From Pseudomonas putida (GTDB lineage: Bacteria; Pseudomonadota; Gammaproteobacteria; Pseudomonadales; Pseudomonadaceae), in the NCBI RefSeq assembly GCF_028682175.1, contig NZ_JANHKS010000003.1, positions 124,001-188,000 of the forward strand: a stretch of 64,000 nucleotides of DNA. The letters are read 5' to 3'. Of the stretch, positions 53,254 to 61,956 are shown piece after piece. The position numbers were made by a program, and so were the translations under genes. Within the stretch, counting starts at the first letter, position 1. The number at the start of each line of letters is the position of its first letter. The notes under the pieces were generated by a model. That model worked only from the letters and a program-made list of their open reading frames with translations. It was not told where the DNA came from and searched no databases.

Positions 53254-54540
53254 ATGCTGATGATCCTCAGCTCCCTGATGTTGCTGTCTTTCATTTATTT
53301 CTTGATGAGCAAGCGCCTGTCGGCGTTGACTGCTCTGATCCTGATTCCCACGGTATTCGCGGTCATTGGCGGCTTTCACGCTGAGCTTGGCAAGTACGTG
53401 ATCGATGGCCTGAAGATGGTCGCGCCCAACGGCGTGCTGATGATCTTCGCCATGCTGTACTTCCTGACCATGACCGAGGCCGGGATGTTCGATCCGCTGG
53501 TGGCGCGGATCGTCGGCGCGGTGAAGGGCGATCCGGTGAAGATTTTCATCGGCACCGTGTTGCTGGCGTTCGTGGTCGCGCTGGATGGCGACGGGGCGAC
53601 TATCTATATGATCGTGCTGTCGGCGTTCCTGCCCATCTACAAGCGCCTGGGTTTGTCGCTGCCCATGGTCTGCTGCCTGTTGTTGCAGGTTTCGGGGCTG
53701 GGCAACATGGTGCCCTGGGGCGGCCCGACGGCGCGCGCCGCCACCGCGATGCATGTGGATGTGGGCGAGATGTTCGTGCCGATGCTGCCTGCGATGCTGG
53801 CGTGCGTGGCCTGGACCTTCGTGCTGGCCTGGCTGTTTGGCCGCCGCGAGCGTGCGCGGCTGGGCGGCGCCATCGACGTCAATGGCGACTTCTCGGAGCT
53901 GGGGGATCATCGCGGGGGCGGCTGGCGCTTCTACTTCAACTGGGCGTTGACTGGCCTGTTGATCCTCGGTTTGTGTCTTGAGCTGTTTCCGCTCAGCTAC
54001 CTGTTCATGATCGCCGCGTGCCTGGCGCTGGTGGTGAATTTCCCGGGCCTCAAGGAGCAGCAGGAACAACTGGCCCTGCATGCGCCGCCGATTCTGGCCG
54101 TGTCGAGCCTGATCTTTGCGGCGGGTGTGTTCACGGGCGTGCTCAGCGGAACCGGCATGGCCAATGCCCTGGCGACGGGCTTGCTCAGGGTCATTCCTGA
54201 CAGTTTCGGACCGTTCATGGCATTGATTACCGCTCTGTTGAGCATCCCGGTCACCTGGTTAGTCTCCAATGATGTGTTTTATTTCGGTATCCTTCCGATC
54301 CTTGCCGAAACTGCCCAGCATCATGGGATCACCGCCATTGAAATGGCCCGTGCTTCGTTGGTCGGGCAGCCGGTACACATTCTCAGCCCGTTGGTGGCGT
54401 CGACCTACCTGGTGGTGAGCATGCTCAAGCTCGACTATGCCGAGAATCAGCGCTTCACCCTCAAGTGGTCGGTCATCAACAGCCTGATCCTGCTGTTGGT
54501 ATCCCTTGCCACCGGCATTTTTCCATTGTTCGTTCGATAA
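53254..54540 (+). CDS. CitMHS-family carboxylate transporter
   Basis: 428 aa with about 12 membrane helices. Seen: LIPTVFAVIGGFHAELGKYVIDGLKMVAPNGVLMIFAMLYFLTMTEAGMFDPLVARIVG and DGDGATIYMIVLSAFLPIYKRLGLSLPMVCCLLLQVSGLGNMVPWGGPTARAATAM, matching citrate/Mg2+-H+ symporters; AETAQHHGITAIEMARASLVGQPVHILSPLVAS near the C-terminus is the second signature. GAAACAGGAAACG precedes the start. It probably imports citrate or a related tri- or dicarboxylate for the two upstream enzymes. Confidence 0.9.
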   Translation: MLMILSSLMLLSFIYFLMSKRLSALTALILIPTVFAVIGGFHAELGKYVIDGLKMVAPNGVLMIFAMLYFLTMTEAGMFDPLVARIVGAVKGDPVKIFIGTVLLAFVVALDGDGATIYMIVLSAFLPIYKRLGLSLPMVCCLLLQVSGLGNMVPWGGPTARAATAMHVDVGEMFVPMLPAMLACVAWTFVLAWLFGRRERARLGGAIDVNGDFSELGDHRGGGWRFYFNWALTGLLILGLCLELFPLSYLFMIAACLALVVNFPGLKEQQEQLALHAPPILAVSSLIFAAGVFTGVLSGTGMANALATGLLRVIPDSFGPFMALITALLSIPVTWLVSNDVFYFGILPILAETAQHHGITAIEMARASLVGQPVHILSPLVASTYLVVSMLKLDYAENQRFTLKWSVINSLILLLVSLATGIFPLFVR

Positions 54541-54549
54541 GGTTTGTAC

Positions 54550-55251
54550 ATGTCCTGGTTCACCGACCCCGCCATCTGGACCGCACTGGCCCAGATCATC
54601 GCCATCGACCTGCTGTTGGGCGGCGACAACGCCGTGGTCATCGCCATGGCCTGCCGCAAGCTGCCGCGCAATCTGCAGGGCAAGGCCATTTATGGCGGCA
54701 TGCTCGGGGCCATCGTGTTGCGGGTGGTGATGCTGTTCTTCGCCATGCAGTTGCTTGCGTTGCCGTACCTGAAGCTGGTGGGCGCGGTGCTGCTGTTGTG
54801 GGTCGGGATCAAGCTGGTGGCCCATCAGGACGATGGCGATGAGGAAATCGACGGCGGCACGCGGTTGTGGACGGCGATCAAGACCATCATCGTCGCTGAC
54901 GTGGTGATGTCCCTGGACAACGTGCTGGCCGTGGCGGCGGCGGGGGACGGCAATATCTATCTGGTGGCGGCGGGGGTGCTGATCAGCATTCCGGTGATCG
55001 TGCTGGGCAGCCGTCTGGTGCTGGCGGCGATGGAGCGTTTTCCGATTGTCGTGCAACTGGGTGGAGCGCTGATCGGCTGGATCGCCGGTGGCATGGTCCC
55101 GGGTGATCGTGCGCTGGATGCCTGGCTCGTCGATGCCGGCTGGGTGCACTACCTGGCAAGTGCCATCGGTGCCGCGCTGGTGCTGGCAGTCGGAGCCTGG
55201 ATGCGCCACCGCAGCGCGGCCCAGGCCGAACCACAGAAGATCAATCCGTAA
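54550..55251 (+). CDS. TerC-family integral membrane protein (YjbE type)
   Basis: 233 aa, seven likely membrane helices. ATG 54550 chosen (a TTG at 54544 is possible). Seen: IIAIDLLLGGDNAVVIAMACRKLP (about 15-38) and IIVADVVMSLDNVLAVAAAG (about 116-135), the two conserved acidic DN motifs of TerC proteins, likely metal sites. TerC proteins take part in metal-ion homeostasis, in some species manganese export. It begins 10 bases after the CitMHS gene and so is the last gene of that operon. Confidence 0.87.
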   Translation: MSWFTDPAIWTALAQIIAIDLLLGGDNAVVIAMACRKLPRNLQGKAIYGGMLGAIVLRVVMLFFAMQLLALPYLKLVGAVLLLWVGIKLVAHQDDGDEEIDGGTRLWTAIKTIIVADVVMSLDNVLAVAAAGDGNIYLVAAGVLISIPVIVLGSRLVLAAMERFPIVVQLGGALIGWIAGGMVPGDRALDAWLVDAGWVHYLASAIGAALVLAVGAWMRHRSAAQAEPQKINP

Positions 55252-55265
55252 ACCCACGCAGTCCC

Positions 55266-55650
55266 GTAGCAGTCCGGCTTACCGGCGACGGCGATCTTGA
55301 AGCCGCCCCCGCCGGCAAGCCGTGCTGCTACGGGGTTTGTGTGAATCTCAATCCCAGTCCCACCCCGATCCGTAGCAGCCGGGCTTGCCCGCGGGTCGAC
55401 CTTGAGGCCGCCACGCCGGCAAGCCGTGCTGCTACGGGGTTTTGTGTGAAGCCCAACTCTAAGTCCACCCCAATCTCGTAGCAGTCCGGCTTGCCGGCGA
55501 CGGCGATCTTGACGCCGCCCCCGCCGGCAAGCCGTGCTGCTACGGGGTTTGTGTGAATCTCAATCCCAGTCCCACCCCGATCCGTAGCAGCCGGGCTTGC
55601 CCGCGGGTCGGTCTTGAGGCCGCCACGCCGGCAAGCCGGACTGCTACAGG
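55266..55650. repeat. REP cluster with a 212-base tandem duplication
   Basis: Four GTAGCAG-type REP hairpins stand in line. The segment starting GTAGCAGTCCGGCTTACCGG at 55266 recurs at 55478 (GTAGCAGTCCGGCTTGCCGG). The two copies agree closely, including the spacer GTTTGTGTGAATCTCAATCC and the flank CAGTCCCACCCCGATCCGTA. Each unit holds two REP doublets. The gap 55252-55777 contains this cluster, then a promoter-like AT-rich end, and no gene. Confidence 0.9.
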
Positions 55651-55682
55651 ATTGAGTGTGTGATATGCGCACTAATGGTTAT

Positions 55683-55696
55683 AACGATAGATCGTT
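55683..55696. promoter_or_regulatory. Small palindrome upstream of the TauE/SafE gene
   Basis: AACGAT-AG-ATCGTT, a perfect 6-base inverted repeat, about 80 bases before ATG 55778 in an AT-rich stretch. TGCGCACTAATGG and GGTTATAACG beside it may be promoter parts. Possible regulator-binding site. Confidence 0.4.
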
Positions 55697-55777
55697 TCGG
55701 TCTACGTTTTTCATAAGAAAACTGGCTATCCTGCGCGCCAGCTTTTTCTCGCATGTGCGCATCGGTCAGGCAGAACA

Positions 55778-56563
55778 ATGGATTTTGGCAATATTGGTTT
55801 CGTCGTCGCAGGCCTGGTGGTCGGCTTCATCGTAGGCATGACTGGCGTCGGTGGTGGATCGCTCATGACGCCGATCCTGTTGTGGTTCGGCATCAACCCG
55901 GCAACGGCCGTGGGCACTGACCTGCTGTACGCCGCCATCACCAAGAGCGGCGGGGTGCTGGTTCACAAGAAGAACGACAACATCGACTGGCGCATCACCG
56001 GCTGGCTGACACTGGGCAGCGTGCCCGCCGCCGGACTGACCTTGCTGTTTCTGCACAGCCTGTATGCCGCCCCCGAGTCGATGAACAGCGTCATCAAACA
56101 GGCGCTGGGCTTTGTGCTGTTGCTGACTGCCCTCGCGATCTTCTTCAAGAAGCGCCTGCTGGCATTCGCCCATCGCCATGCCGGTGACCGCTATCGCTTG
56201 AGCGACCGCAGTCTGAACATCCTGACCGTGCTCACCGGGGTGCTGCTGGGTGTGATGGTGGCGCTGACGTCCATCGGCGCGGGGGCACTGGGCACCGTGG
56301 CGTTGTTCCTGCTGTATCCATTCCTGGACACCCGTCGTCTGGTGGGCACCGAGATCGCCCATGCCGTGCCACTGACGCTGGTGGCAGGCCTCGGCCACGC
56401 CAGCATGGGCAACATGGACTGGTCAATGCTGGGCTTCCTGCTGATGGGCTCGCTGCCGGGGATCTACATGGGCAGCCACCTGACCGGGCGCATCCCCGAT
56501 GGCGTGCTGCGGCCTTGCCTGGCCGTGATGCTGGTCGCCATCGGTTACAAGCTGGCGTTCTGA
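55778..56563 (+). CDS. TauE/SafE-family sulfite/organosulfonate exporter-like membrane protein
   Basis: 261 aa, about eight membrane helices. Seen: GFIVGMTGVGGGSLMTPILLWFGINPATAVGTDLLYAAITKSGG (about 17-60) and its repeat GVLLGVMVALTSIGAGALGTVALFLLYPFLDTRRLVGTEIAHAVPLTLVAG (about 152-202), the two conserved glycine-rich repeats of the family. Members export sulfite, sulfoacetate or similar anions. Alone in its unit; ends at a strong terminator shared with the convergent small gene. Confidence 0.88.
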   Translation: MDFGNIGFVVAGLVVGFIVGMTGVGGGSLMTPILLWFGINPATAVGTDLLYAAITKSGGVLVHKKNDNIDWRITGWLTLGSVPAAGLTLLFLHSLYAAPESMNSVIKQALGFVLLLTALAIFFKKRLLAFAHRHAGDRYRLSDRSLNILTVLTGVLLGVMVALTSIGAGALGTVALFLLYPFLDTRRLVGTEIAHAVPLTLVAGLGHASMGNMDWSMLGFLLMGSLPGIYMGSHLTGRIPDGVLRPCLAVMLVAIGYKLAF

Positions 56564-56583
56564 CCCGGTTTCAAGCACACAGC

Positions 56584-56629
56584 AAAACGCCGCTGATCCC
56601 CCGTCGTGGAGGGGATCAGCGGCGTTTTT
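56584..56629. terminator. Bidirectional Rho-independent terminator
   Basis: AAAACGCCGCTGATCCCC (56584-56601), 9-base loop, then GGGGATCAGCGGCGTTTTT (56611-56629). Fourteen base pairs of GC-rich stem with A and T runs on the two sides. It serves the convergent genes ending at 56563 and 56636. Confidence 0.93.
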
Positions 56630-56635
56630 CATTGC

Positions 56636-56965
56636 TTAGCAGAGCTTGTCGATGACCCGTACGCCCGACGCCTCGCGTACCTGGCCCCACTCACTGCTCA
56701 GGGTGTCGAGCACCCGGCCCAGGAACTGTTTGTCGGCGGCGGCCTTCTTGCCGACATAGCCCTGGCCCTTGCGGTACATCTTCAGCCGCGCACGCATGTG
56801 CGGATGCTGGTCGTCGAACTCCTGCTCCTCGGTGCAGGCACCCAGGCCTTCCATGTGCACGTTGCCTTCCTTGCAGACCCAGAGAATGTGGCTATCGAGG
56901 GAGTCCTTCTGTGCAGCGAACAGTCGAGCCAATTGGTCAATGGTAGGTTGATTGTTCAAGTTCAT
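56636..56965 (-). CDS. Small protein of unknown function (109 aa)
   Basis: ATG 56965 is chosen (MNLNNQPTIDQLARLFAAQKD); AAAAAGGGGTATCC precedes it, while an ATG at 56989 lies before that site. No membrane helix, no signal. Seen: SHILWVCKEGNVHMEGLGAC (about 24-43), HPHMRARLKMYRKGQGYVGKKAA and FLGRVLDTLSSEWGQ. Sequence looks protein-like throughout, and the gene has its own ribosome site and terminator, so it is very likely real. I do not recognise a function. Confidence 0.72.
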   Translation of the reverse strand: MNLNNQPTIDQLARLFAAQKDSLDSHILWVCKEGNVHMEGLGACTEEQEFDDQHPHMRARLKMYRKGQGYVGKKAAADKQFLGRVLDTLSSEWGQVREASGVRVIDKLC

Positions 56966-57694
56966 GATTGGATACCCCTTTTTGCCCACTGATTAATCTA
57001 TCTGGTTAGTTCACACGTTATGGCGAATCGTCCATCGGTTCGCAGTCCTTCTGTTGCTGACATTAAAGGTCCGTCGATACACAGAGCCGGTGCCGGGCGG
57101 CGCGGATGTAGTGTCGATGAGAGGCTGCTACGAGCGGGGGCGAAACGAGGAGAGTGAGAAACAGCGGACGTCCAGAGACACTGGCGACGATGCGTGGTCG
57201 ACCACAAGTGTCATGAGGATGTTTCGCCAGCGCTCGGCCCAGTCGAGTCGATCCTGCCGGTTCAGCTTCATCAATCTGCCTTGTGGGCAGCACACATCCA
57301 GAGGTTGTTCGACGGCTATGTCGAACGGGCCCGGAATACTTTTGCCAGCTCTCCCGATCGGGGAGACGGCTTCACTATGCCGGTGGGAAAAACCTTCGTC
57401 AACCATTTTGTAGTGATTTTTTTCATGAACTACATATTTTGTAGTTTTGATACCGAAAGTCCTTTCGTGACTACAAAGTCAGTGAACACGGGCCTTTGCG
57501 GGAGGCAGGCGCTCTGCCATGGGCTTTGACCTGGCTCAGGGAGCGGGTTGGCCGTGCTGCACCAAAAGGGTCAGGGGGATTGGCGGCGATGTCGAAAATC
57601 GTGCGCTGGGAAGGGTTTTGAGCGCCTGAATGGAGGGGTTTGGTGATGGCACTCTGCTTGCAGTCTTTGGGGAACATTGCGAAGGAGTTGCCAG
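56966..57694. other. Long stretch without a convincing gene
   Basis: About 730 bases between the small minus-strand gene and the chemoreceptor. Frames of 92-119 codons occur on both strands (57054-57413 plus, 57194-57529 plus, 57128-57406 minus), but none has a good ribosome site or recognisable sequence. The minus one (MVDEGFSHRHSEAV...) is the least poor. The stretch may hold a decayed gene or an RNA. Positions 57400-57480 are notably AT-rich and carry an operator-like repeat cluster. Confidence 0.5.
57406..57478. promoter_or_regulatory. AT-rich patch with four TGTAGT/ACTACA elements
   Basis: TTTTGTAGT (57406-57414), AACTACA (57428-57434), TGTAGTT (57440-57446) and GACTACAAA (57469-57477) alternate in orientation. 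The middle two form a perfect 7-base inverted repeat around TATTT. The spacing and the local drop in G+C suggest a regulator-binding region, roughly 220 bases before the chemoreceptor start. Confidence 0.45.
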
Positions 57695-59080
57695 ATGTTT
57701 TCACTGCGCGCCAATAAATACCGGGTCCAAGACGATGACCTGCTCAACCTGCTGTTCGACCGCCTGGACCTGACCGTGCAATTGTCCGGGCCGTCGCCGC
57801 TCAACAGGCGCTTGAACGGCTTTACCCAGACCTTGCACCAGCGCCTGGGTGAGAGCCTGGCCGCCAGCGTGGACATTGCTGCCCATGCGCCCGAGCTTGC
57901 GCGGATCGCCCGTGCCACTGAACAGAGTGGGCAGACCCTGGCCCAGGCGTCGGAGCTGATTGCCAGCGCCAGCGAGCAGGTCAGCACGTCACTGGACAGC
58001 GAACTGGTGCCCGGCGCGGCAGAGGTTGCCAAGCTTTCCAGTGAAGTCGCATCGACTCTGCGCCAGTGCCAGCAGACCGGCGAGCAGGTGCTCGACCAGG
58101 TCAATGCCATCGGTGCCAGCGAAGAGACCCTCGATAAGGTGATCGGGCAGTTGTTCGGGCAACTGGAGGAGGTGAGCCAAGTGCTGGGCGTGATTGCCAG
58201 CATTTCGCAGCAGACCAACCTGCTGGCCCTCAACGCGGCTATCGAAGCGGCGCGCGCAGGGGAGCACGGGCGCGGCTTTGCGGTGGTCGCCGATGAGGTT
58301 CGGCGCCTGGCCGGGCACACCACTGAGTCCACTGGGCGGGTCAGCCAGATCATCGAGCGCTTTCGCGCCGACATGGATCAATTGGGCGCGGCCGGCAAAG
58401 TGATGCACGCGGCGGTGGCCGATGGCCGGGCGGGCATGACCCGCATGGGGGAGGACCTGTTGGGGACGCAGGCGGCCATGGATCAGCTCGATCAGCGAGT
58501 CGGGCATATCGCATCCGGCACCGAACATATCGGGATCGCCGTGCATGCGATCAACCGTGACGTGCAGAACATCGCCGGGGTCGCCGCGCAGTTGCTGGGC
58601 AACGCCGGGCAGGTATTGACTCACAGTGATGCGGTGCGTGTCAGCGGGGATCGCTTGCTGGACGGGCTGGGCGGTTTCGGCCTGCAGATGCACAAGGCCA
58701 TTCAGGGCAGTGTCGAACGGCTGGCCAGCGAGGCGGCGTTGCATGGGGATCTACAGGGCGCCGAACGCTTCATGCGCGACACGCTGCAACGGGATCAGCG
58801 CTTCGAGCTGTTCTACATGGTTGACCGCAACGGGGTGCAGATCAGCGAAAACATCGGGTTGGAGGGCAATGGCAAGGGGCTTAGTTGCAGGGGTCGCAAC
58901 TGGTCCCAGCGGCCATGGTTTCGCGCCGTGGCCGAACAGTCCGCCAGCCACATCACGCCGGTGTATCGATCATCGGCTACGGATGATTTCTGCATCACCG
59001 TCTCGGTACCGATCTTTGCCGGCAATGGGCAGTTGAGCCGGGTGCTGGCGGCGGATGTGCGGTTGTCGGCGTTGATGTGA
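57695..59080 (+). CDS. Soluble methyl-accepting chemotaxis-type protein with C-terminal Cache-like sensor
   Basis: 461 aa, no membrane helix. ATG 57695 has GAAGGAG 7 bases upstream. Seen: MCP signalling domain about 60-330, with the hairpin tip [51 protein letters not shown] (about 165-215), the CheA/CheW contact region. After it comes a C-terminal domain about 350-460 ([72 protein letters not shown]) resembling the membrane-distal half of Cache sensors. The order (signalling first, sensor last, cytoplasmic) is inverted from the usual receptor; ligand unknown. Confidence 0.85.
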   Translation: MFSLRANKYRVQDDDLLNLLFDRLDLTVQLSGPSPLNRRLNGFTQTLHQRLGESLAASVDIAAHAPELARIARATEQSGQTLAQASELIASASEQVSTSLDSELVPGAAEVAKLSSEVASTLRQCQQTGEQVLDQVNAIGASEETLDKVIGQLFGQLEEVSQVLGVIASISQQTNLLALNAAIEAARAGEHGRGFAVVADEVRRLAGHTTESTGRVSQIIERFRADMDQLGAAGKVMHAAVADGRAGMTRMGEDLLGTQAAMDQLDQRVGHIASGTEHIGIAVHAINRDVQNIAGVAAQLLGNAGQVLTHSDAVRVSGDRLLDGLGGFGLQMHKAIQGSVERLASEAALHGDLQGAERFMRDTLQRDQRFELFYMVDRNGVQISENIGLEGNGKGLSCRGRNWSQRPWFRAVAEQSASHITPVYRSSATDDFCITVSVPIFAGNGQLSRVLAADVRLSALM

Positions 59081-59130
59081 GAATCACCCGAGCGACGGAA
59101 TACCCAAACGACGACATACATGGGATTTGC

Positions 59131-59160
59131 CTGTGGGAGCGGGCAAGCCCGCTCCCACAG
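59131..59160. repeat. Perfect REP palindrome, possibly a terminator
   Basis: CTGTGGGAGCGGGC and GCCCGCTCCCACAG, 14-base arms with only AA between. It is the arm sequence of the 3715-3805 doublet fused head to head without spacer. It lies between convergent genes (chemoreceptor and glgX) and can end both transcripts. Confidence 0.85.
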
Positions 59161-59193
59161 AAATCGATGTGCAAAAAAGTATCGGACTCTGGC

Positions 59194-61380
59194 TTAGCCC
59201 TGATCTTCCTTCTGCAACTCGAACAACAGCAACGAGCGCGGTGACACGGTGTACTCGGAGTTGAAGGCAAAGTGGTCCTTGCCGCGGATGTCGGGCTGGT
59301 CGGTGTCGATCAGGCTGACCCAGTCGGTGCCTTCGGGCACTTGCGGCAGGGTGAAGTTGACGCCTTCGTGGTGGGAGTTGACGATCAGCAACAGGGTCGC
59401 CTCCGAGCCGCGACGACGAATCCCGGTCTCCTGGGCGCGGCCGTCCATGAGCATGCCCAGGCAGCGTCCGTTGGCGTCATGCCACTGCTCGATGGTCATC
59501 TCCTCGCCGCTCGGGGACAGCCACGTCACGTCCTTGACCCCCAGCTCCTCGTTGTAGTCGCCGACCAGGAAGCGTCCGCGACGCAGGATCGGATAGGTCT
59601 TGCGCAGCTTGATCAGGCGCTGCACGAAGCGATGCAGCGCGGTGCCGTCTTCGTCCCATTCCCAGTTGACCCAGCCAATTTCACTGTCCTGGCAATAGGC
59701 GTTGTTGTTGCCGTGCTGGGTGCGGGCGAACTCGTCACCGGCCACGATCATCGGCGTGCCCTGGGAGAACAGCAAGGTGGCGAAGAAGTTGCGCATCTGG
59801 CGCAGGCGCAGCGCGTTGATCTCGGGGTCTTCGGTCGGCCCCTCGACGCCATGGTTCCAGGAGCGGTTGTCGTTGCTGCCGTCCTGGTTGTTCTCGTCGT
59901 TGTCTTCGTTGTGCTTGTCGTTGTAGGACACCAGATCGTGCAGCGTGAAGCCGTCGTGCGCGGTGACGAAATTGACCGACGCATAGGACCTGCGTCCACG
60001 CTGGTTGAACATGTTGCCCGAAGCGGTCAGGCGGCTGGCGAGGTCGGCCAGTTGCCCTTCATCGCCTTTCCAGAAGGCGCGCACGGTGTCGCGAAACTTG
60101 TCGTTCCACTCTGCCCAGCCCGGTGCGAAATGCCCCACCTGATAACCGCCGGGGCCGCAGTCCCAGGGCTCGGCAATCAGTTTGACCTGGCGCAGGACCG
60201 GGTCCTGGCGGCAGGCGACAAGGAAACTGTGACGCTCGTCGAAGCCATCGTGGTAGCGGCCGAGGATGGTCGCCAGGTCGAAGCGGAAACCGTCGACATG
60301 CATCTCGGTGGCCCAATAGCGCAGCGAGTCGGTGACCATCTGCAGCACGCAGGGATGGCTCAGGTCCAGGGTGTTGCCGGTGCCTGAATCGTTGATGTAG
60401 AAGCGTTTGTCGTCCGGCATCAGGCGGTAGTAGGAGGCGTTATCGATGCCGCGCATGGACAGGGTCGGGCCACGCTCGTTGCCTTCGGCGGTGTGGTTGT
60501 AGACCACGTCCAGAATCACCTCAAGCCCCGCATGGTGCATGTGCGCGACCATTTCCTTGAATTCGGCGATCTTGCCATGGGCGAGGAAACGCGGGTCCGG
60601 GGCGAAGAAGGCGATGGTGTTGTAGCCCCAGTAGTTGGTCATGCCTTTCTGCAGCAGGTGCTGGTCGTTGACGAAGGCGTGGATCGGCAACAGCTCGATC
60701 GAGGTCACGCCCAGGCCCTTGATGTGCTGGATCACGTCATCGACCATCAGGCCCGAGAACGTACCCTTGAGCTCATCCGGCACAGACGGGTGACGCATGG
60801 TGAAACCGCGGGTGTGGGTCTCGTAGAAAATGGTTTTTTCCCACGGCACGTTGACCCGTTGATCGCGACCCCAGGTGTAGGCCGGGTCGATGACCTTGCA
60901 CTTGGGCACGAACGGCGCGCTGTCGCGCTCATCGAAGCTCAAGTCGTCATCGGGGTGGCCAATGGTGTAGCCGAACAGCGCTTCGGACCATTTCAACTGG
61001 CCGACCAGTTGCTTGGCATAGGGGTCGATCAGCAGCTTGTTGTGGTTGAAGCGATGGCCGTTCTTCGGATCGTACGGGCCGTAGACGCGATACCCGTAGA
61101 CCAGCCCCGGATGGGCGTCCGGCAGGTAGCCGTGGAAGATCTCGTCGGTGTATTCCGGGAGTTCGATACGCTCCAGTTCCGTCTCGCCGGTGGAGTCGAA
61201 CAGGCACAGTTCTACCTTGGTGGCGTTGGCCGAGAAGATCGCGAAGTTGACCCCCAGGCCGTCCCAGTTGGCGCCGAGGGGGAAGGGCAGGCCTTCACGG
61301 ATGCGGGTTGCGTTGGCCTGCGGGCTGTCAGCCTTTGGGGTGTCATTCTGGGGGGCGGTGTTTTTCTCTTGCTTGCTCAT
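59194..61380 (-). CDS. glgX: Glycogen debranching enzyme (isoamylase-type)
   Basis: 728 aa. ATG 61380 (MSKQEKN) has CAGGAATC upstream; a frame to 61449 lacks homology. Seen: N-terminal CBM48-like LPFPLGANWDGLGVNFAIFSANATKVELCLFD, GH13 regions VVYNHTAEGN, DGFRFDLATILG (nucleophile Asp), LIAEPWDCGPGGYQVG (acid Glu) and VTAHDGFTLHDLVSYN (third Asp). Cleaves alpha-1,6 branches of glycogen. It lies next to a DUF2934 gene and treY, the usual Pseudomonas glycogen/trehalose block. Confidence 0.95.
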   Translation of the reverse strand: MSKQEKNTAPQNDTPKADSPQANATRIREGLPFPLGANWDGLGVNFAIFSANATKVELCLFDSTGETELERIELPEYTDEIFHGYLPDAHPGLVYGYRVYGPYDPKNGHRFNHNKLLIDPYAKQLVGQLKWSEALFGYTIGHPDDDLSFDERDSAPFVPKCKVIDPAYTWGRDQRVNVPWEKTIFYETHTRGFTMRHPSVPDELKGTFSGLMVDDVIQHIKGLGVTSIELLPIHAFVNDQHLLQKGMTNYWGYNTIAFFAPDPRFLAHGKIAEFKEMVAHMHHAGLEVILDVVYNHTAEGNERGPTLSMRGIDNASYYRLMPDDKRFYINDSGTGNTLDLSHPCVLQMVTDSLRYWATEMHVDGFRFDLATILGRYHDGFDERHSFLVACRQDPVLRQVKLIAEPWDCGPGGYQVGHFAPGWAEWNDKFRDTVRAFWKGDEGQLADLASRLTASGNMFNQRGRRSYASVNFVTAHDGFTLHDLVSYNDKHNEDNDENNQDGSNDNRSWNHGVEGPTEDPEINALRLRQMRNFFATLLFSQGTPMIVAGDEFARTQHGNNNAYCQDSEIGWVNWEWDEDGTALHRFVQRLIKLRKTYPILRRGRFLVGDYNEELGVKDVTWLSPSGEEMTIEQWHDANGRCLGMLMDGRAQETGIRRRGSEATLLLIVNSHHEGVNFTLPQVPEGTDWVSLIDTDQPDIRGKDHFAFNSEYTVSPRSLLLFELQKEDQG

Positions 61381-61555
61381 GGTGATTCCTGAAATTCGAA
61401 TGATTTCCTGAAGGCGAACAAAACCTTTGTCGCAGGAGGGCTGCGCCAATGATCAAAAACAGGCAGGTGAATACCGCAGGGGGTTGTGATCGTTTTCAGG
61501 CGATCCCTGCGGCAGGGGTTTTGTCAGACGATGCTCGTTCGTCTGTTGCGCAGGC

Positions 61556-61939
61556 TCACGGCGCCGGAGGCTTGGCCGCCGGGGCCTTTTTCGCGGCCGG
61601 CTTGGCGGCAGGTTTTGCCGCAGGTTTGGCTGGCGCTGGCTTGTCTGCCCCGCTGGCGGCTACCTTGGGTTTGGCTGGCGCCTTGGCAGCAGGTTTGTCA
61701 GCAGCCTTGGCCGCAGGTTTCGCTGCAGGCTTTGCGGCAGGTTTCGCCGCTGCAGCCTTGGGCTCGGCCTTGGGTTTTGCAGCGCCCTTGGCAGCAGGTG
61801 CCTTCTTCGGCGCCTTGGCTTCGGCTTCCGCCAGTTTGCGAGCCATCTCCCAATGACGTGCATCCTGACCGTGAGGCTTGCCCTCGGTTTCCCAGATTTG
61901 GTGGGCCAGCTCGCTGATACGTTTCTCGTCGGCACTCAT
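61556..61939 (-). CDS. DUF2934-domain protein with Ala/Lys/Pro-rich tail
   Basis: 127 aa from ATG 61939, with TGGGAGTG upstream; the frame extends to 62062 but that part overlaps treY and is not protein-like. Seen: DUF2934 RISELAHQIWETEGKPHGQDARHWEMARKLAE (about 7-38), then about 85 residues of lysine-, alanine- and proline-rich repeats (KPAAKPAAK, KAPAKPKV), similar in composition to histone H1-like tails. Small DUF2934 proteins sit next to glycogen and trehalose genes in many proteobacteria; role unknown. The 175-base gap to glgX holds no gene. Confidence 0.87.
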   Translation of the reverse strand: MSADEKRISELAHQIWETEGKPHGQDARHWEMARKLAEAEAKAPKKAPAAKGAAKPKAEPKAAAAKPAAKPAAKPAAKAADKPAAKAPAKPKVAASGADKPAPAKPAAKPAAKPAAKKAPAAKPPAP

Positions 61940-61956
61940 CTCGACACTCCCAGGTA

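Noticed and set aside
55266..55650. Possible CRISPR array in the repeat cluster
   Set aside because: Repeats are palindromic REP doublets with conserved spacers and a 212-base period; no short unique spacers and no cas genes.
57128..57406. 92-codon minus-strand frame in the gap before the chemoreceptor
   Set aside because: No ribosome site, no recognisable motif and competing frames of similar length on the plus strand. Kept only as a possible remnant.
61557..61917. Ala-rich or Pro-rich plus-strand frames opposite the DUF2934 tail
   Set aside because: They arise from the repetitive codons of the real gene read backwards.
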